Shown here: piece by piece, positions 1-7,946 of the stretch
Layout of the letters: each line of letters opens with the position of its first letter
Numbering within the stretch: the first letter of the stretch is position 1
From: Nitrososphaerota archaeon
Lineage (GTDB): Archaea; Thermoproteota; Nitrososphaeria; Nitrososphaerales; Nitrosopumilaceae
Assembly (NCBI GenBank): GCA_029782475.1
Contig: JARPSM010000022.1
Location: 1 to 32,374, forward strand
Direction of reading: 5' to 3'
DNA length: 32,374 bases
The notes under the pieces: generated by a model
What the model saw: the letters and a program-made list of their open reading frames with translations, nothing else
Told to the model about the DNA's origin: nothing
Databases searched by the model: none
Position numbers and translations under genes: made by a program

Positions 1-2
1 AT

Positions 3-530
3 GGAATGGATGGTGCTATGGATGATGGAATGGATGGTGCTATGGATGATGGAATGGATGGTGCTATGGATGATGGAATGGATGGTGCTATGGATGATGG
101 AATGGATGGTGCTATGGATGATGGAATGGAACCTTTATCAAATAATAATGAAGATGGCAGTTGTTTAATTGCTACGGCAGCATATGGAACTGAACTTGCA
201 CCACAAGTCCAATTACTTAGAGAGATTAGAGACAATACATTATTCAGTACAAGTTCTGGTACTGTATTTATGAGTGGGTTTAACATGATATACTATTCAT
301 TTGCACCAACAGTTGCAGACTTGGAGAGAGAGAATCCAATGTTTAAAGAAGCAGTAAAGGTTTTGATTACACCGATGCTTTCGACATTATCCATAATGTC
401 ATTAGCTGATGAAGGCTCAGAAGTAGAGGTTTTAGGGTTGGGAATCTCTGTAATTGCACTTAATCTAGGAATGTATGTTGGAATTCCAGCATTTGGTATT
501 CTAAAGTTGTACCAGTTTAGGAAAAACTAA
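3..530 (+). CDS. CFI-box C-terminal domain surface protein (5' end outside window)
   Basis: This is the C-terminal part of a larger gene: the frame is open to the left edge and the repeat enters from upstream, so the first ATG in the window is probably not the start. After five MDGAMDDG units comes a short linker and then SCLIATAAYGTELAPQVQLL, a clear match to the CFI-box motif (C-[FL]-IATAAYG followed by LAPxVQxLRxxRD), with its Cys 13 residues after the last repeat unit. Further on are hydrophobic stretches and a basic tail (FRKN), as expected of a C-terminal anchoring region. CFI-box tails are common on exported proteins of ammonia-oxidising archaea and are thought to be processed or anchored at the surface; that role is family knowledge, not shown here. 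The function of the missing N-terminal part is unknown. Confidence 0.8.
   Translation, partial: GMDGAMDDGMDGAMDDGMDGAMDDGMDGAMDDGMDGAMDDGMEPLSNNNEDGSCLIATAAYGTELAPQVQLLREIRDNTLFSTSSGTVFMSGFNMIYYSFAPTVADLERENPMFKEAVKVLITPMLSTLSIMSLADEGSEVEVLGLGISVIALNLGMYVGIPAFGILKLYQFRKN
6..125 (+). repeat. Perfect 24-bp coding tandem repeat, 5 full copies
   Basis: Five identical 24-bp units run head to tail at 6-29, 30-53, 54-77, 78-101 and 102-125. Each encodes MDGAMDDG. Bases 1-5 match the end of a further unit, so the array continues upstream of the window. The unit keeps the reading frame, so any gain or loss of copies changes protein length by 8 residues without a frameshift. The encoded segment is acidic and rich in Met and Asp, and probably forms an extended linker or metal-binding stretch ahead of the C-terminal CFI-box region. 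Confidence 0.95.
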
Positions 531-585
531 TCAATTTTGGAAATTCAAGAGAGGTTTTTATGGATCCGTGCAGATGATCTAACTA

Positions 586-1461
586 ATGAAGACTAAAGCA
601 ATTTGCTCATTCTTCGTACTATTTGCCATTGCATCTGGTATAGCTACGATAGCACCAGATGCCTTTGCAGATCATTCAGAGGTAACAATTGAAAATGCAC
701 TAGGTTCTAGTGTCCCAGGTTGTGAGGAAACACCTGAAGGATGTTTCATCCCAAGTATTGCAACAGTTGATGTAAATGGAAAGGTGATCTTTTCAAATAA
801 AGACAATGCAGCACATACATTCACATCAGGTGTGATGGGGGAAGATTCTAGTGGAGTAGCATTTGATTCTGGTTTAGCGTTACCAGGAAGTATATATGAA
901 TGGACTCCAACTGAAGTAGGTGAATATCCTTACTACTGTCTAGTCCACCCTTGGATGATTGGTACAATCATAGTACAAGAAGTTCAAGCTGAAAAATATA
1001 TGCATGATGATGAGTCAAAGCATGATGGGGACATGATGATGGTCGACGCAATTGCAACCGGAATGTTATCTGACGGTACGATGGTCGCAATCAAGACCTC
1101 AACACCAACTGCAGGTGAAATGATGGAAATTTCCATTGAATTTGCCAATGCAGAACATGTTAACCATGACATAATGGTTATGCAAAACGGTGAAGAAGTT
1201 TTGCACGATACAGACGCACATCACCATGATGGCATGGGCGTACATATGACATCAGCACTAAGTTCTTCTGATCCAGTAGATATCACCATTACCTTCCAAG
1301 GTTATGGTGTTGATGATCCTAAAACAGGACCAATTGGTGAAGAAGTTGTATTTTCAAATGTTGTTCCAGAATTTGGTACAATTGCAATGATGATACTAGC
1401 TGTTGCAATCATAAGCATCGTAGCAGTAACTGCAAAATCTAGAGTCGTTCCAAGATTTTAG
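586..1461 (+). CDS. Cupredoxin (plastocyanin/halocyanin-like) with PEFG-CTERM anchor
   Basis: An exported blue-copper protein of 291 aa. Residues 1-28 are a signal peptide ending in AFA. Residues about 30-132 form a cupredoxin domain: His77 (in AAHTF), Cys118, His121 and Met124 (in CLVHPWM) supply the full type-1 copper ligand set. Residues about 138-255 form a second beta-rich segment rich in His, Met and Asp (MHDDESKHDGDMMM, HDTDAHHHDGMG), probably an extra metal-binding region. The C-terminus carries VVPEFG, a hydrophobic helix and a basic tail: the PEFG-CTERM signal recognised by thaumarchaeal archaeosortases. It probably carries electrons on the outer face of the membrane, or buffers copper. 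The T-rich, TATA-like stretch TTTTTATGG at about 555-563 lies 27 nt upstream of the ATG, so a leaderless transcript is likely. It converges on the next gene with a 14-bp gap. Confidence 0.9.
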   Translation: MKTKAICSFFVLFAIASGIATIAPDAFADHSEVTIENALGSSVPGCEETPEGCFIPSIATVDVNGKVIFSNKDNAAHTFTSGVMGEDSSGVAFDSGLALPGSIYEWTPTEVGEYPYYCLVHPWMIGTIIVQEVQAEKYMHDDESKHDGDMMMVDAIATGMLSDGTMVAIKTSTPTAGEMMEISIEFANAEHVNHDIMVMQNGEEVLHDTDAHHHDGMGVHMTSALSSSDPVDITITFQGYGVDDPKTGPIGEEVVFSNVVPEFGTIAMMILAVAIISIVAVTAKSRVVPRF

Positions 1462-1475
1462 GAATTCCTCTTTTT

Positions 1476-2114
1476 CTATTTTCTTTTTACTAGAGATATA
1501 ATTGCCAAGATAATAGCTGCTGCTGCAATTGACAATCCAAATATTGCAAAGTCATAAGATACACCACCATTAGAAGGAACTTTGGTTTCTCCTGAATTCA
1601 GTTTAGAAACATCTTGTTGTAATGATGAAATCGCATTCTTTAATGCAGCAATGTCAGTATCTCCTCCACTGCTCGTAGGAGGGAAATCTAATACTGCTGT
1701 AGGCTCTACATCTTCAACTGGGATTTTCACATCTATAGACACACCACGAATTTCACCTTTGAATTCAACCATGTAACTGCCTGTTTTAGTTGGAATAATT
1801 GGGGAGAAATAATATCCGGGTCTTGGATCAGAATTAATATCAATTTTTTTGGATGCACCACCATACATTACAGTTGCATCAGTATTTTTGAAAACACTAG
1901 TTACTCCTTTACGAGTTCCTTCTGTTTCTCCAGCCTCAGTAATTTTGAATACAAGATCATTTCGTATTCCTACAACAGGGGGTTCAATTCCCCACCCTGC
2001 TTCAATTTCATATGGTTCAACATGTACAGTAGTATGTGCAAATGAGGGGGCAATCATGCCAATGGAAAATAATATTGCTATTAAACTAAAAACTGCTATA
2101 TTCACGACCATCAT
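1476..2114 (-). CDS. Small exported membrane-anchored protein with mature N-terminal His
   Basis: No named family is recognised with certainty. The frame is open to 2243, but the ATG at 2114 is preferred. It starts a good signal peptide (residues 1-26, ending APSFA), and a TATA-like TTTACATAAA lies about 28 nt upstream. Predicted cleavage leaves His27 as the first mature residue (HTTVHVEPYE). A beta-rich domain follows (27-130), then a short coiled coil (about 150-170, ALKNAISSLQQDVSKLN) and a C-terminal transmembrane helix with a KRK stop. The His-first N-terminus and an H-x-x-x-H spacing resemble exported copper proteins such as the CopC, YcnI and PmoB types. The gene is divergent from the CopC-CopD fusion at 2207. 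A copper-handling role on the outer membrane face is inferred from that context. The length from this start is 212 aa. Confidence 0.72.
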   Translation of the reverse strand: MMVVNIAVFSLIAILFSIGMIAPSFAHTTVHVEPYEIEAGWGIEPPVVGIRNDLVFKITEAGETEGTRKGVTSVFKNTDATVMYGGASKKIDINSDPRPGYYFSPIIPTKTGSYMVEFKGEIRGVSIDVKIPVEDVEPTAVLDFPPTSSGGDTDIAALKNAISSLQQDVSKLNSGETKVPSNGGVSYDFAIFGLSIAAAAIILAIISLVKRK

Positions 2115-2137
2115 TGGCAATTCATCAGTTATTATCT

Positions 2138-2182
2138 TTATGTAAATTGGTACAAATTTAGAAAAGGGTAAACTGTTTAAAT
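2138..2182. promoter_or_regulatory. Divergent promoters for the His-first protein and the CopC-CopD fusion
   Basis: The 92-bp gap between the two start codons holds two TATA-like boxes. On the minus strand TTTACATAAA (2138-2147) is about 28 nt from the ATG at 2114. On the plus strand TTTAAATT (2176-2183) is about 27 nt from the ATG at 2207. Both spacings suit leaderless archaeal transcripts and suggest shared control. Confidence 0.55.
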
Positions 2183-2206
2183 TGCCATAAATGATCTTAA
2201 CAACAA

Positions 2207-4981
2207 ATGAGAAAATTTCTAATAATTTTACTAGTCTTATCATTTATTTCCATTCCATTTGCAGCAGCTCATCCATTTACTGAAGAAACTATTCCAAATT
2301 TAGGATCAAATGCTCCAGTTGGAACATCAGAAGTAATTGTATATTTTTCAGAGCCAGTGGATATCAACTTTAGTGAAATCAAAGTTTTCGACAGTAGTGG
2401 TAATCAAATTGATAACAAAGATACCGATTACTATGAAGACAAATTATCTCTAATTGTCACCACTTCACCACTTGATGATGGAGTTTATACAGCATCAGTT
2501 AAAGTTCTGTCAAAAATTGATGGACATTTAGTTCCAAGTGCATTCTTGTTTGGAGTTGGAAATGTCATAATCCAAGATACTAATCTACCTGACGTAGATT
2601 CAGAAATAATATTTTTTCCTGAAGCTGGAGCAAGATTTCCTGGAATTTTAGGTCAAACCATTGTTTTAGGTGCAGTAATTGCTTCATTACTAATTTGGGG
2701 AACTCAAAACAAACAACTAATCAAAGAAGAATTAGATAAAGTTGAAATTTTTCATCATGGAAAGTTCATGTCCATTACTGGTATTGGGTTGATGCTAGTA
2801 TTCATCTCAGATATTTTGATGATTATAGTTCAAACACTCCGATTAGAAACTTCGCCAATTGATGTGATTCAAACATACTTTGGTACAGTTTGGTTTGCTA
2901 GAATGGTTATCACCATAGTTTTACTCGGTATTTGGTTTGGCATGGATAGAAAAAAAACTCTATCAAAGAAAAATCAAATTCCAATGCTTGTGGCATCTCT
3001 AATGTTGATTTCAACTTCTAGTTTGATTGGTCATGGTGCAGCTAGTGAACAAATGGGAGCATTAGCATTAGATTACATTCACAATTTAGTTGCAGCAATT
3101 TGGATTGGTGGAATCATATACTTTGTTTTTACTTTACTTCCAACATTTTCGCAACTAAAGGATGCAAACAGAGAAAAGATGAGCTTGGTAATGATTCCAA
3201 GATTCTCTATTGCATTTATCATCTCAGTAGGTATCGTAATAATTACAGGACCAACTCTAATGTGGTTCTTGGAAACTGATGTGGGATTAATCACAGAATC
3301 AGTGTTTGGTCAATTAATAATTCTCAAAATTGCAATTGCAGCAATTATGGTAGGCTTGGGTGGATTTTTCCAACTTAGAGTACAAAAAAATGCAGAAAAG
3401 AATTTTTCATCAGGCAAAATTCTAGTTTTCAAAAAACTAAAAAAATCCCTCAAAGTAGATGCAATATTAGGAATTATTCTCCTAGTAGTGGTTGCATTAC
3501 TAACTAATGGAACATTGCCAGCAGGTGAAATCCAAAAAGTAGATGCTCAAGAAATTATTTATGGATTCAAAACTATAGAGTTTTCAGAAAATGCTAAATT
3601 TGATATCGATATTTCTCCATTTTCAAGTGGAACAAATACAATTCTAGTTAAAGTAAGTGATTTCGAAGGGAATCAACTTTATGATTCCGAACAAATTCAT
3701 GTGAAAATATCAAACCCATCAAAAAATATCTCTCCAATTGAGGTTCCAGTAAATTACAAAAATCTCTCTGATCCAATTCAATTTCAGGGAGAATTAACAT
3801 TTGGATTTTCAGGTGAATGGTTAGTGGAGATTGAAGCTCAAAGAACTGAGAATGCTAATGAATCAATTATGTTAAATTTACTTGTAAAACCTAGACTAAC
3901 AAATATTCAAACACAAATTATTGAATATGAATTACCAGAAAATGCAAAGCCACTATTCCCAGTGCATGACGGAAAGAATTCATTATGGATAAGTGATGCA
4001 TCTGCTCCTAAATTATGGGAATTCTCACTTGAAACAAATGAATTTACATCTTATTCATTTGATGGTTTAGTTTCAACTTTTCTGACACAAGATAACAAAG
4101 GAAGAATCTGGTTTACAGATACACCTAGAAATCAAATTGGATTTATTGATATTGAAAGTAAAGAAATTACAACAAAGACTTTACCAAAACTAGATCCAGT
4201 GATTTCAGAAAACACCCCACTATTTATCAAAGCAGATTTTGATGACAACATTTGGATCACAGTTGTTAACAAGGATAGAATTCTAAAATATATTCCAGAA
4301 GAAGATATCTTTGAAGAAATAGTTTTACCAGACAAACAATCACTTCCATTTGCATTAACTATTGATGAAGATGGAAAAATTTGGTATTCGACAACTGGAG
4401 CTGGGAAAATAGGATACATAGATCCTCAAACTAATGAACTAACTCAGATTTCAACTGAAACAGTTTTGCAGGCACCTGAAGATTTAGTTTTTGATAACGA
4501 TGGTAACTTGTGGATTGCAGAGCATACAGGCTTGGCAATTACTAAATTCAATCCAATTTTAGAGACATTTAGCAGAGTATCTGTGCCTAATGAAGAGGCA
4601 TTACCATTTGGTATGACATTTGATAAGTATGGAAATATTTGGTTTGCACAACATACAGTAGATAGTCTAGGAGTTTATGATCCAGATAACAATGACTTGT
4701 TAGAAATTCCAGTTCCAACAGAAACTTCTTTTATTCAATTTATGACATCAGATGGAAACGACAATGTATGGTTTGTTGAACAACAATCAAATAAAATTGG
4801 AACAATAAAAATGACAGAAGTTCCAGTTAGTATTTCACAAGTTCAAGAATCAAATGATGTAAAAATAAAATATACTGAATTGGCATCACCATTGATTGCA
4901 TTAGGGATTATTGCAACATCATTATTTTTCGTAAAGAGTGTAAAGGACAAAAGAAGATTAAATTCTTTAATTAATTCTTAG
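2207..4981 (+). CDS. CopC-CopD copper protein fused to a seven-bladed Vgb-like beta-propeller
   Basis: A 924-aa membrane protein. Residues 1-21 are a signal peptide (ending FAAA). Residues 22-120 are a CopC domain: mature His22 plus Asp105 and His107 in DGHLVPSAFLFG match the Cu(II) site of CopC (His1, Asp, His). About 145-430 is a CopD-type multi-helix membrane domain with HNLVAAIWIGG. About 440-570 is an Ig/YtkA-like beta domain often found after CopD. About 575-870 is a propeller with seven x-x-[IL]-W repeats (SLWIS, RIWFT, NIWIT, KIWYS, NLWIA, NIWFA, NVWFV), like streptogramin lyase/Vgb folds. One helix and a basic tail close the protein. CopC-CopD fusions bind and move copper at the cell surface; the propeller may dock a partner rather than act as a lyase. 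The gene ends with an 11-bp tail-to-tail overlap with the permease gene. Confidence 0.85.
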   Translation: MRKFLIILLVLSFISIPFAAAHPFTEETIPNLGSNAPVGTSEVIVYFSEPVDINFSEIKVFDSSGNQIDNKDTDYYEDKLSLIVTTSPLDDGVYTASVKVLSKIDGHLVPSAFLFGVGNVIIQDTNLPDVDSEIIFFPEAGARFPGILGQTIVLGAVIASLLIWGTQNKQLIKEELDKVEIFHHGKFMSITGIGLMLVFISDILMIIVQTLRLETSPIDVIQTYFGTVWFARMVITIVLLGIWFGMDRKKTLSKKNQIPMLVASLMLISTSSLIGHGAASEQMGALALDYIHNLVAAIWIGGIIYFVFTLLPTFSQLKDANREKMSLVMIPRFSIAFIISVGIVIITGPTLMWFLETDVGLITESVFGQLIILKIAIAAIMVGLGGFFQLRVQKNAEKNFSSGKILVFKKLKKSLKVDAILGIILLVVVALLTNGTLPAGEIQKVDAQEIIYGFKTIEFSENAKFDIDISPFSSGTNTILVKVSDFEGNQLYDSEQIHVKISNPSKNISPIEVPVNYKNLSDPIQFQGELTFGFSGEWLVEIEAQRTENANESIMLNLLVKPRLTNIQTQIIEYELPENAKPLFPVHDGKNSLWISDASAPKLWEFSLETNEFTSYSFDGLVSTFLTQDNKGRIWFTDTPRNQIGFIDIESKEITTKTLPKLDPVISENTPLFIKADFDDNIWITVVNKDRILKYIPEEDIFEEIVLPDKQSLPFALTIDEDGKIWYSTTGAGKIGYIDPQTNELTQISTETVLQAPEDLVFDNDGNLWIAEHTGLAITKFNPILETFSRVSVPNEEALPFGMTFDKYGNIWFAQHTVDSLGVYDPDNNDLLEIPVPTETSFIQFMTSDGNDNVWFVEQQSNKIGTIKMTEVPVSISQVQESNDVKIKYTELASPLIALGIIATSLFFVKSVKDKRRLNSLINS

Positions 4982-5789
4982 ATAATAACCCTGCAGATTT
5001 TATGCCCATAGTTCCTGCAAGTAAACCAATTGCTACCAAAACAATAGTTCCTGCAGGAGTAATATCAAAAATATAAGAGATTAAAATTCCTGAAACAACT
5101 GAAAATACTGAGAAACTCATTGAAATAATTGCTGTTTGTTTGAATCCCTTACCATACATAATTGCCGTAACATTAGGAATTACAAATAGAGCTGAAATTA
5201 ACAATACACCTACAAGTTGTATTGATGTAACTACAGTAATTCCTGCCATAAACACTATCAAATAATTTATTTTTTCTACAGGAATTCCACTAACTTTGGC
5301 TTGTTCTTCATTAAATGTTGAATAAAGAAGTTGTCGATAAAATAATAAAATTACAATTAGAATTGCACCAGTCAATGTCAAAACTAGAACAGTGTCATCT
5401 ACACTAACAAGTAGAATACTTCCAAATAGAAAACTAAAGATATCGATTGTAAATCCTCCAGATAATCCAATGATTACAAGCCCAACTGCTATGCCTGAGG
5501 ATAATAAAACTGCAATAGATGCATCCCCAGATATGTTGTATCTGTCTTTGATTTTTGTAATTATTAGTGCACTAGCTATAGAAACGGCATATGCAGTCCA
5601 TAAGGGATAAACACCAGCCAATAATCCTAAAGCAATTCCACCAAATGATGAATGTGCAATTGCATCACCAAATAATGAATACCGTCTTAAAACTAGAAAC
5701 AAACCAACAACTGAGCAAAGAATTGCAATTGCAACTCCTGAAATTAATGCTCTATGCATAAAACTAAAAGTTAGAATTTCAAAAGACAT
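4971..5789 (-). CDS. znuB: ABC metal transporter permease (ZnuB/MntB type, ABC-3 family)
   Basis: A 272-aa integral membrane protein with about 8 hydrophobic helices. It starts MSFEILTFSFMHRALISG and has the ABC-3 hallmark stretch LVLRRYSLFGDAIAHSSFGG, followed by the conserved cytoplasmic segment NEEQAKVSGIPVEKINYL, which couples to the ATPase. ABC-3 permeases carry Zn2+, Mn2+ or Fe2+ into the cell with a cluster A-I binding protein. It is the last gene of a three-gene minus-strand operon (binding protein, ATPase, permease), 2 bp after the ATPase stop. Substrate cannot be fixed from the permease; Zn2+ is favoured because the partner binding protein has a long His/Asp-rich loop. Mn2+ remains possible. 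Confidence 0.88.
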   Translation of the reverse strand: MSFEILTFSFMHRALISGVAIAILCSVVGLFLVLRRYSLFGDAIAHSSFGGIALGLLAGVYPLWTAYAVSIASALIITKIKDRYNISGDASIAVLLSSGIAVGLVIIGLSGGFTIDIFSFLFGSILLVSVDDTVLVLTLTGAILIVILLFYRQLLYSTFNEEQAKVSGIPVEKINYLIVFMAGITVVTSIQLVGVLLISALFVIPNVTAIMYGKGFKQTAIISMSFSVFSVVSGILISYIFDITPAGTIVLVAIGLLAGTMGIKSAGLLSKN

Positions 5790-5791
5790 GA

Positions 5792-6514
5792 TTAATGATG
5801 ATGCATGTGTTCCTGCATTGATGCTTCTGAATATTGTTTAACTAGATCATCATCTGAAAAGAATTTTTCAGATTCACCATGAAAGAATAAAGTTCTATTC
5901 AAACATGCCACGTGATTTGCTAGTTTGTTTACTGCATCCAAATCATGGGATGACCAAATAATTGTAATTTTTTGTTTAAAATTTAATTCGCGAAGAATAC
6001 TGTAAAATAAATCAATACTTTGTTGATCAATTCCCGTTACAGGTTCATCTAAGATCAAAATTTTTGGGTTATTTACCAAAGCCTTTGCAATAAAGACACG
6101 TTGTTGTTGACCTCCAGATAATTCACCTATTCTTCTTTCACGTAATTCATGTATCCATAATTGTTGTAAAACCTCATCAATTTTATTTTCATCAGATTCT
6201 TTTCTTAATCCCATTCTAACTACGTCAGTAACTGTTACTGGGAAATTTTTTTCAAAGATTGGTTTTTGTGGAACGTATCCAAGTTCTTTTAGATAGTTTT
6301 TTGATTTTTTTATGTCTTCATCAAAAAATTTGATTGTTCCTTTGTATTTTGTATTAAGACCAAGCATTGATGCAAAAAGGGTAGATTTTCCTGCTCCATT
6401 AGGCCCAATTATGCCTAGAAAATCACCTTGGTTAACAACTAAACTAACATTATCGAGGGCCTTAACATCAGGATATTGAACTGTCAAGTTATTGATTTCA
6501 ACTACTTTCAACAT
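5792..6514 (-). CDS. znuC: ABC metal transporter ATP-binding protein (ZnuC type) with His-rich tail
   Basis: A 240-aa ATPase that drives the permease. Walker A is GPNGAGKST (residues 37-45), the Q-loop is in GYVPQKP (about 80-85), the ABC signature is LSGGQQQR (132-139) and Walker B is ILILDEP (152-158), with the H-loop His in SSHDLDAV. All catalytic motifs are intact and length is normal for the family. The C-terminus ends MQEHMHHH, an extra His/Met cluster that could sense or bind metal on the cytoplasmic side; this tail is not needed for ATPase function and is the only odd feature. The start overlaps the binding-protein gene by 7 bp, so the two are probably translationally coupled. Confidence 0.92.
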   Translation of the reverse strand: MLKVVEINNLTVQYPDVKALDNVSLVVNQGDFLGIIGPNGAGKSTLFASMLGLNTKYKGTIKFFDEDIKKSKNYLKELGYVPQKPIFEKNFPVTVTDVVRMGLRKESDENKIDEVLQQLWIHELRERRIGELSGGQQQRVFIAKALVNNPKILILDEPVTGIDQQSIDLFYSILRELNFKQKITIIWSSHDLDAVNKLANHVACLNRTLFFHGESEKFFSDDDLVKQYSEASMQEHMHHH

Positions 6515-7440
6515 AACGCTTCCTTCAAATTTTCAAGGTTTTGTGTCATTTTTGAAATATAGTTATCTTCAGATACAATCTCAAGTGGAGATAAAACTAA
6601 AACTCTGCCACCTATTTCATTTGCAATAATTTGAGAAGTTTTTGTATTTACAGTCTCTTCACTAAAAATTACTTTAATGTTTAATTCTCTAGCTGTTGAA
6701 ATAACATCCTCTAATGTTTTTGCCGTTACTTCTCCATGAGAATTAGTTGTTGCAACAATAGTATGTTGATTTAGATCATATTCATCTGCAAAATAAGAAA
6801 ATGCATCATGAAACGCAATAAAATCAGAGTTACATCCAGATAGTTCAGTTCTAATTTTTGAATCAAGTGAATCTAATTTTTTGTTATATTTTTCAGCATT
6901 TGCAAGATAAAACTCACTGTTTGTAGAATCAGAATTAGCAAATGCATTTGCAATATTTTGCACTTGGATTTTTGCATATAATGGATTTAACCAAATGTGT
7001 GGGTCCCCTTCAAGATGACCATGTTCATCCTCATGTCCTTCATCCTCATGTCCTTCTTTAGATGAATTTAGTTCAATTCCATTACTTGTATTAACTATAA
7101 TTCCTTGGTAGTCATTTTCAATTAAATCATCAACCCAACTCTCAAAACCAATTCCATTTATCACAATTAAATCTGACTTTTGCATTCGTTGTACATCTTT
7201 GATTGTAGGTTCCCAATCATGTGGTTCGACTCCAACTGGAACAAGTAAAGTTGCATCAATTTTTTCTCCGCCCACAATTTGAGAAAATTCATGGAGTGGA
7301 TTAAATGATGAAACGACTTGAAGTTTAGAATTATCATTACTTGTAAATTCTTGATTGACATTGGTGCCATAAACAACAATAGAAGTTAATGGAATTACTA
7401 CTACAATTGCAATTATTGCCATCTTAGTTTGGGCATTCAT
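6508..7440 (-). CDS. znuA: ABC metal transporter substrate-binding protein (ZnuA type)
   Basis: A membrane-tethered binding protein of cluster A-I. The frame is open to a TTG at 7452, but the ATG at 7440 is preferred: it directly precedes the N-terminal hydrophobic anchor (NAQTKMAIIAIVVVIPLTSIVV), and an AT-rich box (7461-7470) sits about 26 nt upstream. Metal ligands expected in the family are visible: His in GVEPHDWEP, His in DPHIWLNP, His in FIAFHDAF, and the acidic residue of FSEETVNTK. Between the first two lies the loop EGHEDEGHEDEHGHLEGD, the His/acid-rich stretch typical of zinc binders. The gene heads the znuA-znuC-znuB operon and is divergent from a NikR-like regulator. Zn2+ is the likeliest substrate. 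Confidence 0.88.
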   Translation of the reverse strand: MNAQTKMAIIAIVVVIPLTSIVVYGTNVNQEFTSNDNSKLQVVSSFNPLHEFSQIVGGEKIDATLLVPVGVEPHDWEPTIKDVQRMQKSDLIVINGIGFESWVDDLIENDYQGIIVNTSNGIELNSSKEGHEDEGHEDEHGHLEGDPHIWLNPLYAKIQVQNIANAFANSDSTNSEFYLANAEKYNKKLDSLDSKIRTELSGCNSDFIAFHDAFSYFADEYDLNQHTIVATTNSHGEVTAKTLEDVISTARELNIKVIFSEETVNTKTSQIIANEIGGRVLVLSPLEIVSEDNYISKMTQNLENLKEALC

Positions 7441-7460
7441 ACTGCTGCTCAATCTAGATT

Positions 7461-7510
7461 ATTAATAAATTTATAAAATCTTAATAAGATTTATTGCTAA
7501 ACTTATAAAA
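7461..7510. promoter_or_regulatory. Divergent znuA / NikR-like promoter with 17-bp palindrome operator candidate
   Basis: The palindrome AAATCTTAATAAGATTT (7476-7492) has perfect 8-bp arms about a single central A. It lies between two TATA-like boxes: ATTTATTAAT on the minus strand (7461-7470, about 26 nt from the znuA ATG) and CTTATAAAAT on the plus strand (7502-7511, about 26 nt from the regulator ATG). The position next to the TFB/TBP sites of both genes fits a repressor operator bound by the ribbon-helix-helix product of 7531-7914. Confidence 0.6.
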
Positions 7511-7530
7511 TAATTAATAACATTAGGTAT

Positions 7531-7914
7531 ATGCCAATAGTTTCAATCTCTCTAAATGATGAAATTCTATCTGAATTAGACAATCTTCAATCTTCAATGG
7601 GATTCTCAGGTAGATCAGAAACAATCAGAGCAGGAATCAGAGCATTTGTTTCTGAAGAAAAACAAAAAGCAGATTTAGCAGGAAATATTCATGCAATTCT
7701 TTTGGTTGTACATAATGATGAATTTGATCATATAGTTTCTGGAATTACACATAATTTTGAGGATCTAATTACAACTCATCTTCATAGTAAAATTGAGAAA
7801 GAAAAATGCATGGAACTATTTCTGATTGATGGAGATGCTGAAAAAGTTTCTATAATGACAAAAGATTTTCAAACAAACAAAAATATGGATACTGTTAAAC
7901 TGGTAGCTATCTAG
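7531..7914 (+). CDS. NikR-like metal-responsive ribbon-helix-helix regulator
   Basis: A 127-aa regulator. Residues 1-45 are a ribbon-helix-helix DNA-binding domain (PIVSISLNDEILSELDNLQ, then GFSGRSETIRAGIRAFV). Residues 50-127 form an ACT-like domain as in NikR, with candidate metal ligands His in ITHNF, then THLHSKIEKEKCMEL. NikR uses H-x-H followed by Cys with five residues between; here seven residues separate the second His from Cys, so the site is altered. Its divergent position to znuABC and the palindrome between them suggest it represses that importer when metal is plentiful. It may therefore sense zinc or another ion rather than nickel. The start ATG is close to a TATA box and probably leaderless. 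Confidence 0.8.
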   Translation: MPIVSISLNDEILSELDNLQSSMGFSGRSETIRAGIRAFVSEEKQKADLAGNIHAILLVVHNDEFDHIVSGITHNFEDLITTHLHSKIEKEKCMELFLIDGDAEKVSIMTKDFQTNKNMDTVKLVAI

Positions 7915-7946
7915 ATAAAATTTTAATAAAATACAAATCAAAGATT

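Noticed and set aside
6-125. CRISPR-like array
   Set aside because: The repeats are contiguous without spacers, in frame and coding.
2115-2243. N-terminal extension of the His-first protein gene
   Set aside because: The extended start would run across the promoter and into the copC start; the ATG at 2114 has a signal peptide and a TATA box at the right distance.
7441-7452. TTG start of the binding protein at 7452
   Set aside because: It adds only four residues, and the ATG at 7440 has a better promoter distance.
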